From: Prostheceraeus crozeri
Lineage: Eukaryota; Platyhelminthes; Polycladida; Euryleptidae
Assembly: GCA_907163375.1 (NCBI GenBank)
Contig: CAJQUW010001708.1
Location: forward strand, 124,001 to 188,000
Length of the DNA stretch: 64,000 nucleotides
Reading direction: 5' to 3'
Shown here: piece by piece, positions 33,877-43,882 of the stretch
How the letters are laid out: every line of letters begins with the position of its first letter
Numbering within the stretch: position 1 is the stretch's first letter
Notes under the pieces: model-generated
The model's input: only the letters and a program-made list of their open reading frames with translations
Told to the model about the DNA's origin: nothing
The model's database searches: none
Program-made: the position numbers and the translations under genes

Positions 33877-34100
33877 TGAAGAGATTACAATCTTGTAGTC
33901 AGTATTATGTCAGAGCTTTCTATGCTCAAGTCTGTACTCCTATTAGTTTTTATTATCATAGTTTGAGTCTGTGATATCTCTATTCTCATGGTATCACAGG
34001 GCAATTCTATACAGTATTTAAAATTCATTTTTTATACAATATACTAATTCCGTGGAGGACTGACGACTTCTGCTATCCGGGAGGAATACATACCTCAACA
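33877..34100 (+). repeat. Copia 3' LTR
   Basis: 224 bp from TGAAGAG to CTCAACA, preceded by a purine-rich tract (GATCGAGGGGGTG). It is uninterrupted and serves as the empty-site reference for the insertion in the 5' LTR. Confidence 0.88.
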
Positions 34101-34105
34101 GCAAC

Positions 34106-35920
34106 ATGGCCAAAGAAACTGATTTTACTGAGCACGCAGGATGGATCATAATAGCGCACATGTTAGCGTCGTCTGTAGCACTAAACCTCAAGCACGGCGA
34201 TCTCTTTACTAGATCAGAAACTTCAGATCCATATCACATCAATTTGTCTATTCAAAAGTTTCTCCTTCGACATTTTGCTAAGATAGTTTCTGAGGAGCTC
34301 TTTGGTTGCCAGAATTTCTGCTTGGGTTCTATTTGCTTTGTGATCTCTGGTCTGACATCTACGTCATGCTTCATGCTTTTGTTGATCGACACACCAAGAG
34401 AGTGAACATTTCTTACTTTCTCTATCCGTCATCTATCTATATAAAGATTTATTTTCCGGAAAACGGATGCATAAAATTGGTGCACACACACTGATAGTAC
34501 AGGTGAAGAGTCCCAAGTCAGACGTGAGAAAGAATATGAAGAAGCACCTGCACTATTTGAATCTCCTTATTTTCTCAAGTGAGCGATAATATTCCACGGA
34601 AGAATCCTATATACTTGAATGGAGACTTTGAAGCCGGTAGGAGATCCTCCGCGCTTGAATTATTCTCCGCACGAGATGTGCCGACATGACCGAACGGTAG
34701 GAGAGCGCAATGCCGTTTGAGAAATCAAAGAGAAACAAATATAATCAAAAGTCAAAAGAATCATAGGCCCTCCAAAAAACTAAAAACAGAAAAATAAAAA
34801 AGTGAAAAAGTAACGAAAAATAGGAAATAACAAAATGAAAAAAGGCAATCATATTAAGTAATTCACAGTCACATGGTCAAGTACCCATATTGAAGTTGTC
34901 AAAAGCTTTCAAGCTGTCAAGAGATTATATGCATTTATTCCATTCCTTAAGTTATTAATCTATAGTAGGTTCTGAGAGTTCTCTCTGTAGATAGAGAATC
35001 TCTCTCTTGTGGCCTTCTGTCTTGAATCTCACTGTGCTTTCTCTAATTTGCTCCCTTTTATGTACAGTCTTTGCTTGATCATCGCAAATTTTGAGTTTTG
35101 GGATAGCATCACCACTTCCTCAACTTCTCTACCCGCATCTTTGTCGACCTATTAATAACTGCCGATACCACAACAAGCAGCTAGAGACTGAACCCAAATG
35201 CCTCTTGTCTATGCCATATCGTGAACAACTGTCACACTTCAGTTTTGTGCTCCTGCATGAATTTAACGTAAATAAATATTCATAATAATACATGTCATGG
35301 TGTACATCCCTGAGTGGTAAGTGGATGTACTTACTTGTCATTCAGTCACAATGTCGCTGATTCAGATATGTCAACTGTAACCCACACATGTTGTTCTGAC
35401 GAACTAACCTTCAAGTGTATTTGTGCGGTTCACAGATTTCATGAATACTTTATTCTCATATCTATTGATCATTAGCTTTTTTTGTGACTTCGATGAAATC
35501 GAACGTGTCTCTACATCTATGTAGCGAATGTTTTCATTTTGAATGCAGCCTATCGCTGTTATGTACTCGTACAAAAAACAGAAGCTTTATGACAGGAAAG
35601 AAGGAATGATCATTTTACGATAGTAGTGCTGCACATTCAAGAATTTCTTTATACGAGTATCTTGAGCAACACCTAATCGATACTATCCATTCAGCAAAAA
35701 AAATAGAGACTTTCCAGCACTTCAAAATTAAAACAAGTTTAAGCTGCCTAAAATTACTGATCAGCTTCACATGTCCTGTGTGCGGCATGCGCATTGACGG
35801 CACGGTGTCTTTGTGGCATATCTCCTGAGACTTCATTAAATAAACAATTTGCTGAGAAGGAGGAATAGCAAATGAATGAGTTACTAATTTAGTTAATATA
35901 TCAACACATTTCTGTTTTAG
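34106..35920. other. 3' part of the 11.3-kb intron
   Basis: A 99-codon frame begins just after the Copia LTR (near 34106), but it has no recognised domain and starts at the target duplication, so I read it as chance. The rest is AT-rich and ends in the acceptor TTTCTGTTTTAG. Confidence 0.4.
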
Positions 35921-36131
35921 TGACGAACTTATTTCGGGTCATAGAGCAGAAGATGGCAGGCAACGGGGTCGCATCGCAGCCTATTACACTTACGGAGCAG
36001 GCTTCTCTGAAGTAGAAATCGACTGTTTAACTGGAGATCACGTGGTTAGACGTGTCAATATAGTCATGGATATTGGGTCAAGTCTCAATCCAGCAATAGA
36101 TATCGGTCAGATTGAGGGAGCGTACATGCAG
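35921..36131 (+). CDS. Xanthine dehydrogenase/aldehyde oxidase family, Mo-domain exon
   Basis: After one base completing a Phe codon the exon reads [36 protein letters not shown] and [18 protein letters not shown], then [27 protein letters not shown] and [18 protein letters not shown] are hallmark XDH/AOX sequences in the molybdopterin domain. The donor GTATGT follows 36131 and the exon ends in phase 0. The link to the previous exon across 11.3 kb of nested transposons is supported by the split codon. Confidence 0.93.
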
Positions 36132-36451
36132 GTATGTCTCTGAATGAAATGTGAATATCAGTTTGAGAATGTACTTTACCCAGAATATTATTGAATGTTG
36201 ACTTTCTTTTTTGTCAGCAGATCAGGTGGAAGTCATTTTTTCTCGACTGTTCACTTTAACTAGTGTATGTACAATAGTACATGTATTATAAGTACAAGTA
36301 CACAAAGGCAGAAGTAATTCAATAAATTGTCATGTTATTTAATCAGGTATTGTATGCTTGTTAATCACGAATGCAACTATCACAAAATGAATTTCATTTT
36401 CTTTATTGCTACTGTACTTCAACGCTCAAATTTCATTCACGTAAATTCCAG

Positions 36452-36793
36452 GGTTATGGCCTTTATACAATAGAAGAGTCTCGCCATTCTCCTAATGGTG
36501 TTCCCTATACACGTGGTCCAGGAGCTTACAAGATTCCCGGCTTTGCAGACTGTCCTAGAAACTTCACCGTCCATCTTCTTCATGGTGTCCGGTGCGAGTA
36601 TCCACATGCTGTGTACTCTTCCAAGGCACTTGGAGAGCCCCCGCTTCTTCTTTCCCTTTCCACGTTTGCAGCCATTCGAGGGGCCATAAAAGCGTCCCGG
36701 GCGGACAATGGTCACCATGGATTCTTCCGTCTTGATGCACCTGCAACCTGTGAGCGTATTCGCTTGTCTTGCGGTGACAAATTGGTCGAAAGA
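36452..36793 (+). CDS. Xanthine dehydrogenase/aldehyde oxidase family, active-site glutamate exon
   Basis: This 114-codon exon reads GYGLYTIEESRHSPNGV, YTRGPGAYKIPGF, CEYPHAVYSSKALGEPPLL and GFFRLDAPATCERIR, ending DKLVER. SSKALGEPP carries the conserved catalytic base glutamate (Glu1261 in bovine XDH). Vertebrate XDH has VGEPP here and vertebrate AOX1 has LGES, so this exon is closer to XDH. The acceptor is AAATTCCAG and the donor is GTAAGT at 36794, phase 0. Only a short C-terminal tail is expected after it. Confidence 0.93.
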
Positions 36794-36881
36794 GTAAGTG
36801 AAATAGCGCTTGATATAACCGCCGTGCATTTTAGCCGCAATGTTTGGATTCAGTGAGAAGTTGCTGTTTGCAGGCTTCCAG

Positions 36882-37624
36882 CCAGGTCAAACAATTAGAT
36901 TTGACAAATCGGTTTCAACAAGCTCGTTTTGATAAAGCCGTTTTGTGAAATCGCAGCAATATTAAAGCGGATTACTATAAACGCATGTTTGACCTCATGA
37001 AGATTATATGAATTTGAAGATTATATGAATTAAAATGGCTTTAATAGTTTTGTTAAACAAACCCATTTTTGAACGGTTTCATGTAGATCCGAAGTTTGAA
37101 CTCGACTGTTCTAATAGCGTAATCGGTTTTATTAAAGCGATCTTCTGATCACTTTAGTTTTAAGAACTTCATCAAATCGATGAGGATTCGTTAAACGATC
37201 GCAAGTGAATGACATTGACAACTTCACGTCATGCAAAGCAATGTGAGATTTGTTAAACCACTAGGTGGTTAAATAGCGTAAATCGAAGAGAGAGGTCAGA
37301 AACACGATTAAACATGTCTGCTAACTTATTAGCTGCAGCAGGAATTGTAATTCTGTTCACAATATTCGATAGATCCGATCTTGATATCAAATGTTGTTCA
37401 ATCGAAATCTTTGGACACTATTAAATCTTATCTTTAACCTCAACAGGTTTTAGCTTTGACAAAGCCATTTATATGTACCAGACAGTTTCATAAAATCGTA
37501 ATATCATGATCGAGTGTCGAAATTGAGGTTAAAATGCGATTAAATGCTTGCGGTGGTTTAATACATAACACCACTTTATTCAGATAAAACGGATTTGTTA
37601 AATCCAATCGAAAGTTTGACCTGG
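36882..37624. mobile_element. Inverted-repeat MITE in the last intron
   Basis: The 743-bp element starts CCAGGTCAAAC and ends GTTTGACCTGG. Further inverted similarity follows inside (GACAAATCGGTTT against AACAAATCCGTTTT). The interior is filled with variants of an AATCGGTTTTATTAAAGCGA-like motif in both orientations. No clear target duplication and no coding frame were found. Confidence 0.6.
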
Positions 37625-37662
37625 CCTCTCTACTGAAACTTATTTCTCACCGCATATTTTAG

Positions 37663-37689
37663 GTATCTGCTAAAAAAGCATCTGTCTAA
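37663..37689 (+). CDS. Tentative last exon of the XDH-like gene
   Basis: A good acceptor (ACCGCATATTTTAG) is followed in phase 0 by VSAKKASV and a stop. Joining it to DKLVER of the previous exon gives a C-terminus of plausible length, but it lacks the KPW or VPW motif common near the end of XDH and AOX. Without it, reading through the donor gives a 20-residue intronic tail. Support is splice-site phase only. Confidence 0.35.
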   Translation, partial: VSAKKASV

Positions 37690-37784
37690 CTAACTCTTTA
37701 AAGACAATAGCCGATGAGATTTCATTATGCTATGAGAGCTTTATTAAGTTACCATACAACACATGTAAAATACAAAATATTTTT

Positions 37785-38020
37785 ATAAACAAGGACTCGT
37801 CAAATCCGAAGTGCCCTCTTGTGCATTCGTATATTTGTGAACACTGCTCTCAGTGCTACATCGGAGAAACTCTGAGACATCTGCTGAAGCGGATTAATGA
37901 GCACATCAAAGGCAATCCTCCATCAGCCCGAAATTTCAAAATTATAATGAAGACCAATTACCCAAAAAATAGCAGAGACAATCAAAGGATGCAAAGGACA
38001 ATTAATGAACAATCACACGC
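37785..38020 (+). pseudogene. Penelope-like GIY-YIG endonuclease fragment
   Basis: The text HSYICEHCSQCYIGETLRH then LLKRINEHIKG is a GIY-YIG core (CYIGE) with the downstream arginine and EH residues, in the form used by Penelope-like elements. The upstream RT part is absent and the frame fades after about 60 codons. It is unrelated in sequence detail to the element at 2362-6511, so a different family is likely. Confidence 0.65.
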
Positions 38021-38022
38021 AG

Positions 38023-38140
38023 GGCTAGAACCGACCGGGGCCGGACCGGCGTCATCAAAATTCAGAGCGGCCGGTGTATTCAAAACCGGCCAGTCGTTGG
38101 CCGTCTTTTTTAAAACCGGCCAGTCGGGGATGAGGCGGTG
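38023..38140. repeat. GC-rich CCGG cluster
   Basis: An island of GC-rich text in AT-rich surroundings with repeated AAAACCGGCCAGTCG. A second cluster at 39455-39530 has AACCGGCCGGCCGGCG and AAAACCGGCCTGCCG. Their similarity suggests a shared repeat or terminal piece of one element. Confidence 0.5.
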
Positions 38141-39102
38141 GCTCGCGTCTCCACCAGTTCTTTAAGGCTTTGATCGTCAGACATTATTAGGTCAACTCAT
38201 GTCATTAGAAATCATTCGATTTCCACATAGCACACATGAAATGCATGAATCCGTTACTCCGTATGAGTGAGTTACCCATTGCAAAGCAATATTATGCGAA
38301 GCGATTGTTCGCACTTGGATAACATGTTTTGTGCGACAAAGCGAGTTGCACAATATTATAAGAAGCGAATTGTAGGTCTCCTTTAAAATTTATAATAATG
38401 TTAGCTACATTTTCAAAGTCAATCAAACACAGCCAAATTGAAAACAGATGATCAAAATAATGATCCAAACGGGCATTGATGTAATGATTACATTGATACA
38501 ATAATAATACATCCGTATATCTATATCCCGCCTCCACAAGAAAGCTTTAAGCGGTCAACAAATTGTAAGTTTCAATATAATTAAAGTTTTTTAATTATAA
38601 AAGTTCCGAGATGAACAATTTGATCACTGACTGCTGTTACGAAATATCTTGTGTGCGACGTGCAAACTTGATTTAAAGTGATTCACTGAAGTGATATTTA
38701 CTTCTTCACTTGTGAGGAGTGATTTGCAATCTCTCTACAACAGTCTAAATTCAAATCTTTTGAGTTTACATTGATGACCGTTAGCTGACGTATAAGAGTC
38801 TGGAACGATTAGCTCTCCAAACCTGTCATCAATTTTTTATTCCAGTGAGAGTCCTTGTACCTACGTCAATCAAAACTAATCGCGTGCAGTTAGCTTATCA
38901 AACAATTATTCACGATCCACTGTCAAATGTTCGGGTAGTAGGCCCTAGGTTGCATTAGAACCCATAACTCATTGCATCTCTAAGCTCCACGTGTTATATA
39001 AACTATCCCATGTAGTGAAATCATTCAACATCTGGAATAGTATTACAGTAGATAGGTTGAGGAACACGCAACCCTTCCAAAATTCAAACAGTGTAGAATA
39101 CA
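38141..39102. other. No recognised gene
   Basis: AT-rich sequence between the CCGG cluster and the tandem duplication. I see no domain-bearing frame. Confidence 0.4.
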
Positions 39103-39366
39103 TGATTTTGAAAATTGAGATAAAGTAAGGTTTGAACTCCATATTAAGTTGCCGGCAATCATTATTTAACTGTTTAAAGAACAATTGGCAATATTTATCA
39201 CAAAAGATGCGTATAGATGATCTCAAATTATGTTTGATTTTGAAAATTGAGATAAAGTAAGGTTTGAACTCCATATTAAGTTGCCGGCAATCATTATTTA
39301 ACTGTTTAAAGAACAATTGGCAATATTTATCACAAAAGATGCGTGTAGATGATCTCAAATTATGTT
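39103..39366. repeat. 132-bp perfect tandem duplication
   Basis: Two adjacent units of 132 bp, beginning GATTTTGAAAATTGAGATAA, are almost identical (one base differs near the end). The period is a multiple of three, so a minus-strand frame stays open through both. The frame itself has no recognised domain. Confidence 0.85.
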
Positions 39367-40424
39367 ATATTTACATGCTGTTAATGTTGCAATGATAAAC
39401 AAAGCAATTTATTGTAGACTGAATGTCGTCAACGGTCGACATAGGTCTAAATGAATTAACCGGCCGGCCGGCGTTACCAAAACCGGCCTGCCGATCGACC
39501 GATCTTCAAAATTTGCGGCCGCCGTTACTAAGAATTTTTACATCTTTTTAATGCTTATCAACTGCAGTCATGCTCATAGCTATCTAGCAATCATTTTTTT
39601 AACTGTGATCTTCATGATTGTTAGAAACCTAGGTTGTTTAACATTTCTAATAAGTACTGCATATAGCTCGAAATTGAGTTTAAAATTTGAGACTATGTTC
39701 ATAAACTCACTGTTAATTTGCCACTGATGATGTTCACATTGACTGAAACATGTTTGAAACTCAATGAAGCTCTGAAAACATAATGATGTCTAACTAACCT
39801 TACGAAAGTGGACAATTGCTGTCTGAATCTGTTGCATGGTTGTGGCTGCGGAATAAAATTGATTGCGAACTCCCATGGAAAGTCAGAAGCGGTCAATATA
39901 GTCGGCAAAAAATATATGAGGATGCTAGTAGTAAGAAAAATGAAACGTTAATCAATGCTTCTGTTGTTAAACGATCTTAATCCCATATCCACTTAAAAAA
40001 TCAAGACTATGTCTGAAATCAAATGAAATCCAATATTTTTCTAATCGAGGAATACAGTACAAGAAGTTAGCAGTGATTGTGAGATGATCTATTTTAATCA
40101 CTTTCAGTTTTACTGTAATTGATGCGGTGCTCTATCAAAATTGACCACATTTTTATGCAAGCCCTGTTATGTAGTTGAATTATGTATAGATTGGACATTT
40201 CTACTTTGTTGGGATTCAAATGAAGAAACAGAACTACGAGATTTCTATAATTGCTGATTGATTGGCAAAAAAATCTGCGTGAGAAGGCTGCCGTCTTGAA
40301 ATGCCGAAACATTTGTATTTTGAATAGATGAAGTTATCTAAAAATACTAGCGAAATATTTGTCGTTGATTATAATAATGACAGCTATGATGATGATAATA
40401 CTGAGGACTGTCGATTTACAGCAA

Positions 40425-40550
40425 CCTCACAAACGTCTGGATTACCTGGTCGGTCGTGGGTTCAAGTTGGACCACACATTTTGCACGGCACCTTGATCCT
40501 ACGTTCCTTTATTGATTTTTTGTCGAATGTGATTAATAAGACAATAAGCT
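40425..40550 (+). repeat. Candidate tRNA-derived SINE, copy 1
   Basis: GGTTCAAGTTGGACCACACA resembles a tRNA B box and is followed by CACGGCACCTTGATCC. A second region at 54700-54795 aligns loosely (GGTTCAAGTCGCACATATGC then ATGGCAATTTGATCC). The tail and A box are not clear. Confidence 0.35.
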
Positions 40551-42399
40551 TGGTTTCACTTAAAGAACTAACGAAGAATGCGAGCTCGTCTTCATCGCGG
40601 ACTTCGGTTCGGTGCCTAGGTCAGGCGAGTGTGGTCGTGGAATCAAAAGTGTTGGTGTCTTTTATTAATTTTATCGTCGCCATTCCTTATAGATATTCAA
40701 AATATTTTAAGCATTGTCTCGTTATGTTGGCATGATGATTGCTACCATTTGATTAATTCGATATTTTATTTTTCAGTTTCCGGTTCCTCCTGCGTCTTCC
40801 TATCAACCGTGGGATGTGCGGTTATAAACTGGCAATCATATCAGACATGCAACTGATTTTCAAATGCGGTGTGGTCGCAATCAGAAATCATTTGTCAATT
40901 ATTTCTTTAATCGAAATAGTACATTTTTATTAATTAGATGTTGATGTACATGTCTGCACAATCATATCATGAATGAGTGCAAAACTCATCATTACATCAG
41001 TTTCAGAAGAGTATTTAAGTTTCATTTGTTTATCAAATTTCGCGTCACAAATAATAAATCAAACCTCCTATAGCACGGGAGATCACGCAAACCGACCTTT
41101 GCGACGTCAAAAAGTTTAGCTATCTCAAGAGAACTTTCTTCCACATGCAAACTGATCACCACTGCGGAGCGCCACGAAAAAGGCATTATTCAATGCAGAT
41201 TATTAAGAAAATGCTATTTGGGATCGAGTCTGTTTTCTAACAATCGATCTCTTTTATCATCATTATAGTATATCATGGATCTATATCGAGCACATCAACT
41301 TTCTATAAATAGGCAGGTAACTATTAGTGAGAGAGTTTCACACAAGACACTATTCACTGCATGGAAATATGTCTCGTGCGTCATGGAAATGAACAAGTCA
41401 TTCATTGGATGCCAACGTCGAATCAGCACGCTGTAATTCTGTAGCGAATTTGATAAGCCGATGACGAGTTTTTTCATCAGTTTACTACAAAGGCATGTTA
41501 AGGTAAGTTGTTGTGTGTGGGGAAGATTACTGCAAATGACACGGTAGTAATTCATCGACTATTCGATTTGTAGACTAGCTACTACAGATGGAAGACACCA
41601 CGTAGATAAGTGTTGAGGAAGACCAACTCCAAACCCGCGTGATTAGGCGTTGGATGGTTTAGGGATGGGGCTATTGCTTCAACTAAGTTGGAGCAATATA
41701 GAAAAATGATGAAAATATTGCTTTTATGCTTAAAGCATTGCCAATTTGGTCAAACGAAAAGAAAATGTAGTTCAGTTTTCACTGTATCATTTAGTTTGTG
41801 TATTTATTTGATTTTGAAATTTAAAATGTCTATGTTGTCGGAAACAGTAGACGAGTCAGGTTTGGTGGTGCTACATATATGCTTACAGAGGCGTTGTGAG
41901 ATAAAAAACGAAGTTTTACTTTGGAGCAGCAGATGTGGGAGTCGCTTATGACAATTATATGTAAACACGGCATATCTAACGAATGCGAAGATCCGGGAAC
42001 GAAGAATATACAGTTAAACACATACCCTATTGGCAAATCCTAGAATAAAACTAGTTTATTAAAAGTCTAAATGCACAGAAGAATTAATACTGGGAATCTA
42101 GATATCCAAACTGTAAAATGAGTAAGATACACAATACTAATGGTCATATAACCTAAAGAATATGAGATATAGTTGGAGAGAAAATAAATGGCCCAAATTA
42201 GCAATGAATTTACAACAAAAATTAATCATAATAATGCATTTATGAAAACATATATAAACTTAGGCACACACATGCATAATAGACATAAGTCAGCAAATAT
42301 ACACATACCCCGTCAAAGAAAAATAAGTATTATTAAAGTAAAATTGAAGTGATATGCAGTTAGTATTATATAATTTTTTGTGACAGTGAAATCTTAGTA
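40551..42399. other. No recognised gene
   Basis: AT-rich sequence with only short frames lacking domains. No transposon termini were identified. Confidence 0.4.
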
Positions 42400-42715
42400 A
42401 AACTTTGGTTTATACATTTAGTATTTTCCCAGTATTCAGTAAAACTAAAATTTTTCCAACTCGGTAAATACTAACTTTTTCTTCAGTTCCCAAACCTCAG
42501 TAATACTTCAGTTTCCCAACTCGGTAAATACTTAGTTTTCATCAGTTCCCAAACCTTGGTATTACTTCAGTTTCCCAACTCGGTAAATACTTAGTTTTCA
42601 TCAGTTCCCAAACCTCGGTAATACTTCAGTTTCCCAACTTGACAAATACTTAGTTTTTCTTCAGTTCCCAAACATCAGTAATACTTCAGTTTTCCAACTC
42701 GGTAAATACTTACAA
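42400..42715. repeat. 59-bp minisatellite, about five units
   Basis: Units of about 59-60 bp each contain CAGTTCCCAAACCTCGGTAA, then TACTTCAGTTTCCCAACTC and GGTAAATACTTAG. The flanks to 42870 carry more degenerate units (ACTTCAGTGC, AATACTTCAG). Confidence 0.85.
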
Positions 42716-42904
42716 TTTTAAACCCTAGAAACTTAAATAAAACTTTTTTTTCGTTTCTCAGTGCAGAAATGACTTAGTAATTTTTAGGGTAGAAAATCGA
42801 AGTAAAACTTTAATTTTCTCCACTCAGTTTTACTTGCCGTCAAAAACTTCAATAATACTTCAGTGCACTTTGACTGGGTACATGCATGTAAAAACATAAT
42901 ACAT

Positions 42905-43015
42905 GAAAACCAACTCACACATAAATATATAGATATTTCGATATAGTATAGATTATATATATTATATAGTTTATATAGATTAGATATAATATAGATTTAT
43001 AGATATATAACATAC
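42905..43015. repeat. TA-rich simple repeat
   Basis: Irregular TATATAGATTATATA-type low-complexity sequence. Confidence 0.7.
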
Positions 43016-43031
43016 AAGAAGAACTGAAATT

Positions 43032-43754
43032 CTAAAAAAATATAAAGCTATGCGAGGAGTCATCAGGGGGGAAGCATGTGGCTGCAAGAGCAAGGTTTCG
43101 GCCCTTGGTCAAGAGGTTAAGAGGATAAATTTTAGAAAGGATTCGATCAAAATGTTTGTAATTAAAAACACAAATGTCGTCAACATAACCAGTGATGTAA
43201 GATAGGAGCTTGGCTAAACCAAATTTTTTGGCAGCAAGAAAACCAGTCATGTACCTGAACTCCCTATAGACTAAGAAAGGATCAGATAACAGTGAACTGG
43301 AATTCCCCCCATTGGAATGCCTCGAATCTGTTTAAAGACAATTTCCCCAAAAGTAATGGAAGTGTTGTCATTGTCAAGAATGAAATTTATGGCAATAAGG
43401 AATTGTTCTTTCGACCAGCAGTGATACCCCTTGTACTTTTTGTTCGAGAAGAAGGTTTTGCTATCCTATGCAAATGAAGGTTTTGGATGTGCTGAAAATC
43501 AGGTCACACAGTTTTTTCAAAGAATCTTTAACTTGACTCAAGTTTAAATTAGTGTAAAGCATGGAGAAATCATACACCTGAAGGGAATAGCAGTTAATGT
43601 CTGATGTCCTATCAGGGAAATCTCCAGAGGACTTAATACTCCAGGAAGTATTGATTCCCGAATTATTCTTGATAGAAAGGTAATTACTTTTAAACCTATC
43701 CCTGATTATTTGTAAGCTCTTGTTAACTAGGATAGCTAAATAAATAATAATCAA
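43032..43754 (-). pseudogene. Reverse transcriptase fragment with RGIPMGG and YVDDI motifs
   Basis: Read from 43754 downwards, the first frame ends with YSLQVYDFSMLYTNLN, a motif A with its aspartate (DFSMLYT), typical of Penelope-related RTs. After frame breaks the next text is KQIRGIPMGG (motif B), then REFRYMTGFLAAKKFGLAK and ITGYVDDICVFNYKHF (motif C). At least two frameshifts or stops intervene between the pieces. No GIY-YIG domain or termini were found nearby. It is most likely a decayed element of a Penelope-like or related RT group distinct from the 2362-6511 copy. Confidence 0.6.
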
Positions 43755-43882
43755 ATAATTCTAGAAATTTTAAAGTAATTTAACTATGCAATGTAATTCG
43801 TAGTCTTCGCGTTTTATAAAGTATATTTTTTCAAAGAAAACACCTTGAATTTAGTTTGTCAAGATAACCCCACCAAATCACT

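Larger units (their letters stand above)
26110..34105 (+). mobile_element. Copia-family LTR retrotransposon fossil with two nested DNA transposons
   Basis: The element runs 26115-34100 between LTRs of about 224-245 bp (after removing the nested insert) that start TGAAGAG and end CTCAACA. The 5-bp duplication GCAAC flanks it (26110-26114 and 34101-34105). Recognisable parts are a gag-like region (from about 28107) with a CCHC zinc knuckle near 28785-28890, a Copia reverse transcriptase (from about 29720), and RT/RNase H sequence resuming after 33070 to about 33850. A Tc1/mariner-type element sits in the 5' LTR and a piggyBac in the RT. The element is broken, with at least several breaks besides the two insertions. 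The LTRs differ at only a few sites, suggesting a fairly recent arrival. Confidence 0.88.

Noticed and set aside
34106-34405. 99-codon frame starting right after the Copia 3' LTR
   Set aside because: It begins in the target duplication and shows no domain. Likely chance.
38969-39358. 129-codon minus-strand frame
   Set aside because: Its length comes from the 132-bp tandem duplication, and no domain is recognised.
40328-40735. 135-codon frame on the plus strand
   Set aside because: It overlaps a possible SINE and has low-complexity Asp/Asn and Ser runs without a domain.
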